The notes below the pieces were generated by a model. The model made no database searches and was not told the DNA's origin. It saw only the letters and a program-made list of their open reading frames with translations. Both the position numbers and the translations under genes were made by a program. Shown here in pieces: positions 19,833-27,593 of a DNA stretch of 43,762 nt. The stretch's first letter is position 1, and each line of letters starts with the position of its first letter. The stretch comes from Candidatus Segetimicrobium genomatis (GTDB lineage Bacteria; Sysuimicrobiota; Sysuimicrobiia; Sysuimicrobiales; Segetimicrobiaceae), in contig VBAK01000121.1 of NCBI GenBank assembly GCA_005882275.1, forward strand, positions 1-43,762, read 5' to 3'.

Positions 19833-20632
19833 GGGCCCGGGGGCCGCTTGCCGGCCGGCGGATCATCGTGACGCGGTCGCGCAGGCAGGCGGGGATCCTC
19901 AGCACCCTCCTCGAGGCCGAGGGCGCCGTCGTCGTCGAGTTTCCCACGATCCGGATCGCGCCGCCCGCCGACTACGCGGCGGTGGACCGGGCGATCGCGC
20001 GGCTGGACCAGTACCGGTGGGTGGTCTTCACCAGCCAGAACGGCGTGGCCGCCTTCCTCGGCCGTCTGCGGGCCTGCGGCCTCGGGCCGGCGGCATTGGG
20101 CCGGCTCCGCGTCGCGGCCATCGGCCCGGCCACGGCGGGCGCGCTTCAGGCCCAGGGGCTGCGGGTGGACCTGGCTCCGGCGGAGTTCGTCGCCGAAGCC
20201 CTGGTCGATGCCTTCGCCGGCGAGCGGCTGGAGGGGGCGCGCATCCTTCTTCCGCGGGCGCTCGAGGCCCGCCGTGTGCTGCCCGACGGCCTGCGCGCCC
20301 GGGGGGCGACCGTGGACGCCGTCCCGGTGTATCGAGTGGAGGCGGAGCGGGGGCAGGATCCCGAGACGTGGCGGCAGCTCCTCGATCGAGGGGGGGATGC
20401 CGTGACGTTCACCAGCCCGTCGACGGTCCGTAATTTTGTCGAGGTGGTGGGATCGCATCTGCCCAAGGTCGTCGCCGGCGCTCTGATCGCCTGCATCGGG
20501 CCGGTGACCGCGGCGACGGCCCGCGAGTGCGGCCTCGGGGTCGGCGTCGTCGCGCGCTCCTACACGATTCCCGGAATCGTGGCCGCGCTTCGGGAGGCCC
20601 TCGGGCGCACCATGTCTCCCGCGGGTTCATAG
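19829..20632 (+). CDS. hemD: Uroporphyrinogen-III synthase
   Basis: HemD closes hydroxymethylbilane with inversion of ring D to give uroporphyrinogen III. The 267-residue protein shows two alternating Rossmann-like lobes with RIIVTRSRRQAG, WVVFTSQNGV, AAIGPATA, VTFTSPSTVRNF and ACIGPVTAATA. Sequence is generally poorly conserved in this family, but these blocks and its place after hemC settle it. GTG 19829 overlaps the hemC stop. No methyltransferase domain is fused. Confidence 0.95.
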   Translation: MRARGPLAGRRIIVTRSRRQAGILSTLLEAEGAVVVEFPTIRIAPPADYAAVDRAIARLDQYRWVVFTSQNGVAAFLGRLRACGLGPAALGRLRVAAIGPATAGALQAQGLRVDLAPAEFVAEALVDAFAGERLEGARILLPRALEARRVLPDGLRARGATVDAVPVYRVEAERGQDPETWRQLLDRGGDAVTFTSPSTVRNFVEVVGSHLPKVVAGALIACIGPVTAATARECGLGVGVVARSYTIPGIVAALREALGRTMSPAGS

Positions 20633-20640
20633 GAGGAACG

Positions 20641-21621
20641 ATGGGGTTCCCACAGCAGCGCTTCCGCCGGTTCCGCCGCACCGGCCGGCTCCGGGAGATG
20701 GTGCGGGAGACCACGCTGGACCCGGGCGATTTCATCGCCCCGCTCTTCGTCAAGGAGGGTCTGGCCCGCCCCGTGGAGATCGACGCCATGCCCGGCCAGC
20801 ACCAGCATACGGTCGGAAGCCTCGTCGAGTCCTGCGGCGCGCTGGCGGAACTCGGCGTCCCCGCGGTCATGCTGTTCGGGATCCCGGCGCACAAGGACGC
20901 CGAGGGGAGCAGCGCCTGGGATCCGAACGGGATCGTGCAGGAGGCCCTCCGAGCCGTGCGCGCCGAGCTCGGGGACGGGCTGGTCCTCGTCGCCGACCTG
21001 TGCCTGTGCGAGTACACGGACCACGGGCACTGCGGGGTGGTCCGCGGCCGCGCGGTCGACAACGATGCGACGCTGGACGCGTACGCGCGGATCGCGGTCT
21101 CGTACGCCGAGGCCGGCGCCGACTGGGTGGGGCCGTCGGGCATGATGGACGGCCAGGTGGGCGCCGTCCGGCGGGCCCTCGACGCGGGCGGGCACAGTGA
21201 GGTGACCGTCCTGGCGTACGCCGCCAAGTACGCCTCCGCGTTTTACGGGCCGTTTCGTCAGGCGGCGGAGTCGCGGCCCCAGTTCGGCGACCGGCGGGGG
21301 TATCAGCTGGATCCCGGAAACGCCGACGAGGCCGTGCGCGAGGTCAAGGCGGACATCGATGAGGGCGCAGACATCGTCATGGTCAAGCCGGCGCTCCCGT
21401 ACCTCGATGTCCTGGGCCGGGTCAAAGCGGCGTTCGGCGTCCCCACGGCCGCCTACCAGGTGAGCGGCGAGTACGCGATGCTCAAGGCCGCATCCGCCCG
21501 CGGCTGGCTCCAGGAGGAGCCGGCGATGCTCGAGGTGCTCCTGGCGATCCGCCGGGCGGGGGCCGATCTCATCCTCACGTACTTCGCCCGCGACGCGGCG
21601 GAGCGGCTGCGGCGCGGATAA
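20641..21621 (+). CDS. hemB: Delta-aminolevulinic acid dehydratase (porphobilinogen synthase)
   Basis: HemB condenses two 5-aminolevulinates into porphobilinogen. The 326-residue protein starts at ATG 20641 after a strong AGGAGG. It has the zinc cysteines in DLCLCEYTDHGHCG, so it is the zinc-dependent type, and the Schiff-base lysines in AAKYAS and MVKPALPYLD. YQVSGEYAM is also conserved. The order hemC-hemD-hemB with a regulator in front makes a compact heme operon; hemA, hemL and later steps are outside the window. Confidence 0.97.
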   Translation: MGFPQQRFRRFRRTGRLREMVRETTLDPGDFIAPLFVKEGLARPVEIDAMPGQHQHTVGSLVESCGALAELGVPAVMLFGIPAHKDAEGSSAWDPNGIVQEALRAVRAELGDGLVLVADLCLCEYTDHGHCGVVRGRAVDNDATLDAYARIAVSYAEAGADWVGPSGMMDGQVGAVRRALDAGGHSEVTVLAYAAKYASAFYGPFRQAAESRPQFGDRRGYQLDPGNADEAVREVKADIDEGADIVMVKPALPYLDVLGRVKAAFGVPTAAYQVSGEYAMLKAASARGWLQEEPAMLEVLLAIRRAGADLILTYFARDAAERLRRG

Positions 21622-21702
21622 TCATTCAGAGGGGCCTCACCGGCGGGGCATACCGGGCGCCGGCCGGGCGTTGTGCCTGGTATTGCTCAGCCCGGAGTAG
21701 CC

Positions 21703-22413
21703 ATGCGGCCGATCGTCATCATGCCCCTGTACAACGAAGAGGAGACCCTCGAGCGCGTGCTCGAGGAAGTCCGGCGCTACACGAGCGCCAGGATCCTGGT
21801 CGTCAACGACGGGTCCACCGATGGCTCGGCCGCGATCCTCCGGCGCCCCCTCCCGGATCTCGAGGTGATCACCCACGCCCAGAACGAGGGGTACGGCCAG
21901 TCGCTGATCGACGGCTTCCACTACGCGGTCCAGGCGCGCTATGATGTCGCAGTGACCATCGACTGCGATCTGCAGCACGAGCCGAGGTTGATCCCCCGCT
22001 TCCTCGAGGCGGCCTCCGGAGCCGACATCGTGTCGGGGAGCCGCTACCTGCGCGCGGCGGTGGGCGTGCAGGACCCCCCGCCGCCGGACCGCCAGCAGAT
22101 CAACGCGGAGATCACCCGGATCATCAACGACCTGACCGGATACCGCCTCACCGACGCGTGGTGCGGATTCAAAGCGTACCGCGTCGCCGGCCTCGCCCGG
22201 ATGACCCTCGATGAGCGGAGTTACGGCATGCCCCTGCAGGTGTGGATTCAGGCCGCCCGGCTGGGGCTCACCGTGACGGAGCTCCTCGTGCCGCGGATCT
22301 ACAAGAACCCCGGGCGGCGGTTCTGGGGCGGGCTGGACGACCCGGCCGCGCGCCGCGCCTACTATCTCTCGATCATCGACCGCGAGGTGAGCCGGTGGCG
22401 GAACTCCTCGTAA
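21703..22413 (+). CDS. GT2 glycosyltransferase (polyprenyl-phosphate sugar synthase-like)
   Basis: A 236-residue protein from ATG 21703 after GGAG. It has a GT-A fold: PLYNEEETLERVL, VVNDGSTDGS, the acidic pair TIDCDLQHEP, and SGSRY. The later DAWCGFKAYR matches dolichol/undecaprenyl-phosphate sugar synthases (DPM1-like). There is no membrane helix at the C-terminus, so it is the soluble type. It could make the polyprenyl-linked sugar used by GT-C enzymes like that at 13856-15397, but it is coupled instead to a PIG-L deacetylase with which it overlaps by 19 bases. That coupling suggests the two act on one substrate. Confidence 0.85.
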   Translation: MRPIVIMPLYNEEETLERVLEEVRRYTSARILVVNDGSTDGSAAILRRPLPDLEVITHAQNEGYGQSLIDGFHYAVQARYDVAVTIDCDLQHEPRLIPRFLEAASGADIVSGSRYLRAAVGVQDPPPPDRQQINAEITRIINDLTGYRLTDAWCGFKAYRVAGLARMTLDERSYGMPLQVWIQAARLGLTVTELLVPRIYKNPGRRFWGGLDDPAARRAYYLSIIDREVSRWRNSS

Positions 22414-23078
22414 TCGGCGCCCACCCCGACGACGTGGAGATCGGGATGGGCGGGGCGATCGCGGCGTTCATCCAGCAGGGGCACGGGGTGACGATCCTCG
22501 ACCTGACGGACGGCGAGCCGACCCCCATGGGCACGCCCGAGCGGCGGCGGGCCGAGAGCGAAGCCGCCGCCCGGACGCTGGGCGTCCGCAGGCGCATCAC
22601 GCTCCCCCTGCCGAACCGGTACCTCATGGACACGGTCGAGAACCGCGTGGCCGCGGCCGAAGTGATCCGCGAGGTCCGCCCGGAGATCCTGTTCATCCCA
22701 TACGGCGTGGATGCGCACCCCGACCACATCGCCGCGGAGCGGCTCGGGGAGGCGGCCCGGTTCTACGCCAAGCTGACGAAGACCGAGATGCGGGGCGACC
22801 CGCACTATCCGGGCCGGATCCTGCACTTTTTCTGCACGCACTACCGGCTGCACGTCGCCCCGGCGTTTGTGCTCGACATCACCGACCAGATCGAGCGCAA
22901 GATGGAGGCGATCGCCTGCTACCGCTCCCAGTTCAATGACGAGCGCGGAAACGCCGGGGTCCTGACCGCGATCCGCACCGTCGCCGCGTACTGGGGCACC
23001 CGCATCCGCCGGCCGTACGGGGAGCCGTTCGCCAGCAAGGAGGCGATCGGCCTCCGCGGGCTCGGTGACCTGCTGTGA
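22395..23078 (+). CDS. PIG-L/LmbE family deacetylase (BshB-like)
   Basis: A 227-residue protein from GTG 22395. The zinc site is complete: GAHPDDVE (His, Asp, Asp) and the later DAHPDH. DLTDGEPTPMGTPERR is close to the loop found in bacillithiol deacetylase BshB1 and mycothiol MshB-like enzymes. These remove the acetyl group from N-acetylglucosamine conjugates. It overlaps the GT2 gene by 19 bases and the next gene by four, so the three proteins are probably made together. The natural substrate is uncertain; a GlcNAc-containing thiol precursor or a glycolipid are both possible. Confidence 0.85.
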   Translation: MAELLVIGAHPDDVEIGMGGAIAAFIQQGHGVTILDLTDGEPTPMGTPERRRAESEAAARTLGVRRRITLPLPNRYLMDTVENRVAAAEVIREVRPEILFIPYGVDAHPDHIAAERLGEAARFYAKLTKTEMRGDPHYPGRILHFFCTHYRLHVAPAFVLDITDQIERKMEAIACYRSQFNDERGNAGVLTAIRTVAAYWGTRIRRPYGEPFASKEAIGLRGLGDLL

Positions 23079-24745
23079 CCTCAAGCGGCGATTCCGCGGC
23101 AGGAGCCTCGCGGACGCCCTCGCACCACCACGCCGGGGGCCACGACGCGACCGTGCGGCCATCCGAGGCGGTCCCGGCCTACGCGGTGCCCGAGCGCTCG
23201 GGGGAGGTGCTGATCGATCCTCCCCTCGACCAGATCCCGGCCGTCCTCGCCGCCGTCCGGAGCGCCGCGGACGCCGGCGCGCAGATCCTCGACACCCCGC
23301 TCGGCCTGTTCCGCTCCCAGGTCCGGCGGCGCGCGCTCAGCCTCGCCGGCCCCCCCACGGACGGGGACGCGCCGGGGCCTGCGGCGCGCGCCGGTACGTC
23401 CGCCGCGGCGCCGATGATCGCGATGGGGCACCAGCCGCTCTTCTTTCACCCCGGCGTGTGGATGAAGTTCTTTCTCCTCTCACGCCTCTGCGACGATCTG
23501 GGCGCCACGGGGCTCCATCTGATCGTCGACAGCGACGCGTCCGGGCCGATCGGCGCGCAGGTCCCCGCGCGGGACGGCCGGCTGATCCGGCGTTCCGAAA
23601 CGCTCGTCGATCTCCCCGAGGACGTCCCGCTGGAAGCCTGCCCGCCGCCCTCCGAGGAGGCGTGGGAGGGCTTCCGCGCCCGCGTCCGCGGCCACCTGGT
23701 CACGCTCTCCCTGCCGGACCTGCCCGAGCGATTCGATGCCTTCGCCGAGGGCGCCGGCCGGGCGCGCGCGGGCGCCGGGACGCTCGCGATGTTCATGGCC
23801 GCCGCCCGGGGCAGGTACGAGGCGGGGGCGCTGCCGCCGCGGTACCGCGACCTGTCCGTCTCGGCGCTGTCGGACACCCCGGAGTTTCGGGCGTTTGTCC
23901 TGCACCTCTTGCAGGACCCCCGCGCCTTCCGGCGCTGCTACAACGCGAAGCTGGAGGACTACCGGCGGACCCATCGCCTGCGGTCGTCCGCGAACCCGTT
24001 TCCCAACCTGGACGAACTCGCTGGGGTTCCGGAGACGCCGTTTTGGGTGGTGCACGGCGGCCGGCGCACCGGCCTGTACGCGGCGCGCGAGGGCGACCGG
24101 GTGCGCCTGCGGACCGCGGCCGGGACGATCGCGGATCTCCCGGCCGGCGCCGCCGGCCTCGCCCCGCTCGCGGCGTCCGGCCTCCGCATTCGCCCCAAGG
24201 CGATCACGCTGACGATGTTCACCAGGCTCTGCATGGCCGACCTCTTCATCCACGGGATCGGCGGCGGCCGCTACGACCGCGTCACCGACGCCGTGATCCA
24301 GGAGATCTTTGGCTGTCCTCCGCCTCCGTACGTCGTGGCCACGGCCACTCTGCTGCTGCCGCTCCTGGGGCAGGGGCCGTCGGCCGAGGACGCCCGCGCC
24401 GTCGATCGGCGTCTGATGGACCTGCAGCACAATCCGGAGCGGTACCTCCCGGCTCCCACGGAAGCGCAGCGCGGGCTCATCGAGGAGAAGTGGCGCCTGA
24501 TCCGGGGCGTCGAAGCGATGCGCCCGGGTCCGGAGCGCCGGGCCGCCACCCACCGGATCCGCGCGGTGAACAGCCTGCTCGCCGCCTCCCTCGCCGGGGA
24601 GATGCAGCGGCTGCGGGAGCGGCGCGCGGCGCTGGAGCAGGACGCGGCGACCCGGGACGTGACGGACGATCGCGGCTATCCGTTCTTTCTCTTTGCTCCG
24701 GCGGCGGTCCGCGACCTCGTCGGGGCCCCGACCGGCGCGACCTGA
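23075..24745 (+). CDS. BshC-like protein, possible cysteine-adding enzyme
   Basis: A 556-residue soluble protein from GTG 23075, overlapping the deacetylase gene. The key motifs are GHQPLFFHPGVWMKF (about residue 115), VDSD soon after, and LTMFTRLCMADLFIHGIGGG near residue 390, followed by PPPPYVVATATLLLP. A charged helical stretch rich in Arg and Glu near residues 480-540 looks coiled-coil. BshC, the last enzyme of bacillithiol synthesis, has a GQQ-LFTGP start, a long central domain, a LRP-T-PT-Y-GG-EIAY region and a coiled coil in the same order. The resemblance is remote and partly a matter of context. The alternative is a conserved family of unknown function. Confidence 0.5.
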   Translation: MTSSGDSAAGASRTPSHHHAGGHDATVRPSEAVPAYAVPERSGEVLIDPPLDQIPAVLAAVRSAADAGAQILDTPLGLFRSQVRRRALSLAGPPTDGDAPGPAARAGTSAAAPMIAMGHQPLFFHPGVWMKFFLLSRLCDDLGATGLHLIVDSDASGPIGAQVPARDGRLIRRSETLVDLPEDVPLEACPPPSEEAWEGFRARVRGHLVTLSLPDLPERFDAFAEGAGRARAGAGTLAMFMAAARGRYEAGALPPRYRDLSVSALSDTPEFRAFVLHLLQDPRAFRRCYNAKLEDYRRTHRLRSSANPFPNLDELAGVPETPFWVVHGGRRTGLYAAREGDRVRLRTAAGTIADLPAGAAGLAPLAASGLRIRPKAITLTMFTRLCMADLFIHGIGGGRYDRVTDAVIQEIFGCPPPPYVVATATLLLPLLGQGPSAEDARAVDRRLMDLQHNPERYLPAPTEAQRGLIEEKWRLIRGVEAMRPGPERRAATHRIRAVNSLLAASLAGEMQRLRERRAALEQDAATRDVTDDRGYPFFLFAPAAVRDLVGAPTGAT

Positions 24746-24746
24746 C

Positions 24747-25466
24747 GTGGACCCCGCGGGCGATGCGGTCCACGCCGAAGACCTCTGGAAGGGCTTCGGC
24801 CGCCGGCGCGTCCTCCGGGGGCTCGGCCTGACGGTCGCGCCGGGCCAGGCGCTGGCGATCCTGGGCCCGAACGGTTCCGGAAAGTCGACGCTGCTGCGCG
24901 TCCTGGCCGCGATCCAGCGCCCGTCCCAGGGCCGGGTCCGGATCTGCGGGGAGGATCCCTTCGACGTGCCGGGGGTGCGCCGCCACATCGGGTTCGTGAC
25001 GCACGAGCCCATGCTGTACGGAGGCCTCAGCGTCCTCGAAAACCTCCACCTCCTGGCCGCGCTGTACGGTCTCCCGGACGGACGGGCGCGGGCCGAGGAC
25101 GTCTGCGACGTCCTGGGCATCGCGCGCCTGGCCGAGCCGATCCGCGGGTTGTCTCGCGGGATCCAGCAGCGCGCCGCCCTCGCCCGGGCATTCCTGCATC
25201 GTCCGCGTGTGCTGCTCCTCGACGAGGCGTTCACCGGTCTCGACCCGCAAGGCGCCGACGACCTGTCGGGGATCCTCCGAGGCTTCTGCCGGGATGGGGG
25301 CGCCGTGATCCTCGCGACCCACAGCCCCGCGGAGGCGCTGGCCACCGCCGGCCGGGCGGCGGTGCTCGTGGGAGGCCGGCTCGGGCCGGCGCGCGGGCTC
25401 GCCGGGATGCCGGTCGAGGCCGTGCGCGCCTGGTACCTGGACGCCGCGGCGGGAGCGATGGGGTGA
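24747..25466 (+). CDS. ccmA: Heme exporter ABC ATPase CcmA
   Basis: CcmA energises the CcmABCD complex, which releases holo-CcmE for cytochrome c maturation. The 239-residue protein has Walker A GPNGSGKST, signature LSRGIQQRAALARAF, Walker B LLLDEAFTGLDPQG and the switch His in ATHS. GTG 24747 starts one base after the stop of the BshC-like gene; the longer upstream frame overlaps that gene. It overlaps ccmB by four bases, which identifies it as CcmA rather than another ABC ATPase. ccmA-ccmB may therefore be transcribed with the GT2-deacetylase-BshC-like genes. Confidence 0.92.
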   Translation: MDPAGDAVHAEDLWKGFGRRRVLRGLGLTVAPGQALAILGPNGSGKSTLLRVLAAIQRPSQGRVRICGEDPFDVPGVRRHIGFVTHEPMLYGGLSVLENLHLLAALYGLPDGRARAEDVCDVLGIARLAEPIRGLSRGIQQRAALARAFLHRPRVLLLDEAFTGLDPQGADDLSGILRGFCRDGGAVILATHSPAEALATAGRAAVLVGGRLGPARGLAGMPVEAVRAWYLDAAAGAMG

Positions 25467-26131
25467 GGACCCTCGGCGCGCTGATCTGGAAGGACCTGAT
25501 CACCGAGGCGCGCACCCGGGAACTGGTCACGTCGATGAGCCTCGTGGCGTTTCTCGCGCTGGTGATCATGAGCCTGGCGCTGGGGGCGTCTCCCGACCTC
25601 GCGGCGGCCGCCGCACCGGGGATCCTGTGGGTCACCGTGTCGTTCGCGGCCACGCTGGGTCTGGCCAGATCGCACGCCCTCGAACAGGAGCGGCAGGCGC
25701 TGCAGGGGCTTCTGCTCACGCCGGTCAGCCGGAGCCTGCTCTACCTCGGCAAGTTCGGCGCGAACCTGGTGCTGGTCCTGATCCTGGAATGCGTCGTGGT
25801 CGCGGCGTTTGCGGTGCTGTTCGCGAACGATCTCGGCCGCCGAGCGGGATGGATCGCGCTGCCGCTGGGGCTGGGGGCGGTCGGGTTTACCGCGGTCGGG
25901 ACGCTCCTGGGGGCGATGACGTCGTCCACCCGCCTGCGCGAGGTGCTGCTGCCGATCCTGCTGCTGCCGGTGGCGTTGCCGGCGATCATCCTCTCCCTGG
26001 CCGGGATCGGCGCGGTCTTGGACGGGCGCGCGCTCGCCGACCTGTTCCGGCCTGCGAAAATGCTGGCGGCGGTGGACATCATCTTCATCGTGCTGGGGAT
26101 GTGGCTCTACGGATACGCGGTGGAAGAATAG
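25463..26131 (+). CDS. ccmB: Heme exporter membrane subunit CcmB
   Basis: A 222-residue membrane protein from GTG 25463 (GTGA overlap with ccmA). It begins with the amphipathic LIWKDLITEARTRE segment seen in CcmB and ABC-2 permeases, followed by six hydrophobic helices. EQERQALQGLLLTPVSR between helices 2 and 3 is the conserved coupling loop. With CcmA it forms the transporter part of system I cytochrome c maturation. The following 165 bases contain a promoter for ccmC. Confidence 0.93.
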   Translation: MRTLGALIWKDLITEARTRELVTSMSLVAFLALVIMSLALGASPDLAAAAAPGILWVTVSFAATLGLARSHALEQERQALQGLLLTPVSRSLLYLGKFGANLVLVLILECVVVAAFAVLFANDLGRRAGWIALPLGLGAVGFTAVGTLLGAMTSSTRLREVLLPILLLPVALPAIILSLAGIGAVLDGRALADLFRPAKMLAAVDIIFIVLGMWLYGYAVEE

Positions 26132-26210
26132 ATGGCCGTCTGCGCCCCGACGCCGCGCCCTCGCGCGGGCCGACGTCAGGTTCCCGCTGTTTCCTTTCGT
26201 TGGACCTCCG

Positions 26211-26240
26211 TTGAAACGTCCGGCATCCGGCTGTTATGAT
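26211..26240 (+). promoter_or_regulatory. Promoter of the ccmC operon
   Basis: TTGAAA (26211-26216), 18 bases, and TATGAT (26235-26240) with an extended TG at 26232-26233. It is one of the best promoter matches in the window and lies 57 bases ahead of ccmC. Confidence 0.65.
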
Positions 26241-26296
26241 CGACACAGCCTCGACGCGAGGTGCGTGGTAGGATCCGCGGTGGAGGCCCGAAGGAG

Positions 26297-26968
26297 ATGA
26301 CCCGACCCTTGGATGGTTGGCTGGCGTGGGGATCGCTGGTGACGATGCTCCTCGCGCTCCTGGGCGCGTTCCTCTTCGCCCAGACCGAGCAGGTGATGGG
26401 GCCGATTCAGCGGATCTTCTACGTGCACCTTCCGCTGGCGTGGATCGGCTTCGTGGCCTTCGGACACGCCTGCTGGGCGGGGATCCAGTATCTTCGCACG
26501 GGCCGGCGCGGGTGGGACGCGGCCGGGGCGTCGGCGGCCGAGATCGGGGTGCTGTTCAGCACGCTCGTCATCGTCACCGGCTCGCTGTGGGCCCGTCCGG
26601 TCTGGGGGACCTGGTGGACCTGGGACCCCCAGCTCGTGACGTACATGATTCTGTGGCTGATCTACGTCGGGTACCTGATGCTCCGCAGCGCGGCGGGGGA
26701 TGACCCGCGCCGGGCACGGTTCGCGGCGGTCTTCGCCATTGTCGGATTCGTCGACGTTCCGCTGGTCTGGTTCTCGGCGCGCTACCTGCGCGCCCTCTCC
26801 CCGGTGATCTTCACCACGCACAGCATCGGCCTCGCCCCCTCCATGGCCCAGGCGCTCGGCGTTGGGCTGGTGGCCTGGAGCGTTTTTTACGCCCTGCTCT
26901 TCCGCGCCCGCCTGCGCCTCGGCCTTTTGGAGATGCAGGTGGCGGGGCTGGCCGACGAGGCCGGGTGA
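26297..26968 (+). CDS. ccmC: Heme-handling protein CcmC
   Basis: CcmC presents heme to CcmE. The 223-residue protein has six membrane helices, the tryptophan-rich heme site GTWWTWDPQL between helices 3 and 4, and flanking histidines in FYVHLPLAW and FTTHSIGL that act as axial ligands in this family. ATG 26297 directly follows AAGGAG, tighter than usual; GTG 26261 is an in-frame alternative. It overlaps ccmD by four bases. Confidence 0.95.
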   Translation: MTRPLDGWLAWGSLVTMLLALLGAFLFAQTEQVMGPIQRIFYVHLPLAWIGFVAFGHACWAGIQYLRTGRRGWDAAGASAAEIGVLFSTLVIVTGSLWARPVWGTWWTWDPQLVTYMILWLIYVGYLMLRSAAGDDPRRARFAAVFAIVGFVDVPLVWFSARYLRALSPVIFTTHSIGLAPSMAQALGVGLVAWSVFYALLFRARLRLGLLEMQVAGLADEAG

Positions 26969-27156
26969 CGGCGATGGCCTATCTCTTCTGGGCGTATTCG
27001 CTGGTGTGGGTCGGTATCTTTCTCTACCTCTACGGCCTGGCCCGGCGCAGCCGCGCCCTGGAGCGTCAAGTGGCGGAGTTGGTCGAGCGGTCGCGGGGGT
27101 CGGCGCGGACGCAGGCCCCCGCGGGCGGCCGCCGCGCGGGCGGCGGACCGTCGTGA
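26965..27156 (+). CDS. ccmD: CcmD-like small membrane protein
   Basis: A 63-residue protein from GTG 26965. One helix with YLFWAYSLVWVGIFLYLYGL is followed by a basic cytoplasmic tail, the plan of CcmD, which ties CcmE to the CcmABC complex. The position between ccmC and ccmE, with four-base overlaps on both sides, confirms it; sequence alone would not. Confidence 0.85.
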   Translation: MTAMAYLFWAYSLVWVGIFLYLYGLARRSRALERQVAELVERSRGSARTQAPAGGRRAGGGPS

Positions 27157-27572
27157 TCAGGCCCGCGCGGCCGGTTGCGTTCGTCGCCGGGGTCGTGGTC
27201 GTGGTCCTCGCGCTGGCCTACCTGGTCTATGGCGGGATCCAGCAGGGCGCGACCTACTGGGTGACGGTCGGCGAGCTCCGGCACGAGCACCCGGCCGCCC
27301 CACATGGGCCCGTGCGGCTCGGCGGCACGGTGGTCCCCGGGTCGGTCGCCTGGGACGCCTCGCACCAGCACCTCCGCTTCGCCGTGACCGACGGGGTCGA
27401 CGCGATCCCGGTGCGCTACAGCGGGGTCGTGCCCGACATCTTCGCCGAGGGCCGCCAGGTGGTGGTGGAGGGCCGCATCAGCGCCGACGGCGTGTTTACG
27501 GCGACGACGCTCCTGGCCAAGTGCCCGACCAAGTACAATCCGGCCGACCCGCAGAAGCGGGTCCCGGGGTAA
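27153..27572 (+). CDS. ccmE: Cytochrome c maturation heme chaperone CcmE, Cys-type
   Basis: CcmE carries heme covalently from CcmC to CcmF. The 139-residue protein from GTG 27153 has one N-terminal anchor and an OB-fold domain with VRLGGTVVPGSV, IPVRYSGVVPDIF and the GRQVVVEGRI strand. The heme-binding site reads LLAKCPTKYNP: Cys124-x3-Tyr128. Most bacteria have His at this place (HxxxY); the Cys variant is known from some archaea and sulfate reducers. The tail after the site is short (NPADPQKRVPG). It overlaps ccmD by four bases. Confidence 0.94.
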   Translation: MIRPARPVAFVAGVVVVVLALAYLVYGGIQQGATYWVTVGELRHEHPAAPHGPVRLGGTVVPGSVAWDASHQHLRFAVTDGVDAIPVRYSGVVPDIFAEGRQVVVEGRISADGVFTATTLLAKCPTKYNPADPQKRVPG

Positions 27573-27593
27573 TGCGCCGGGGCGCCTCCGCTG

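Noticed and set aside
23480-25675. Long minus-strand open frame opposite the BshC-like gene, ccmA and the start of ccmB
   Set aside because: Low-complexity Arg/Pro composition and full antisense overlap with genes having clear motifs.
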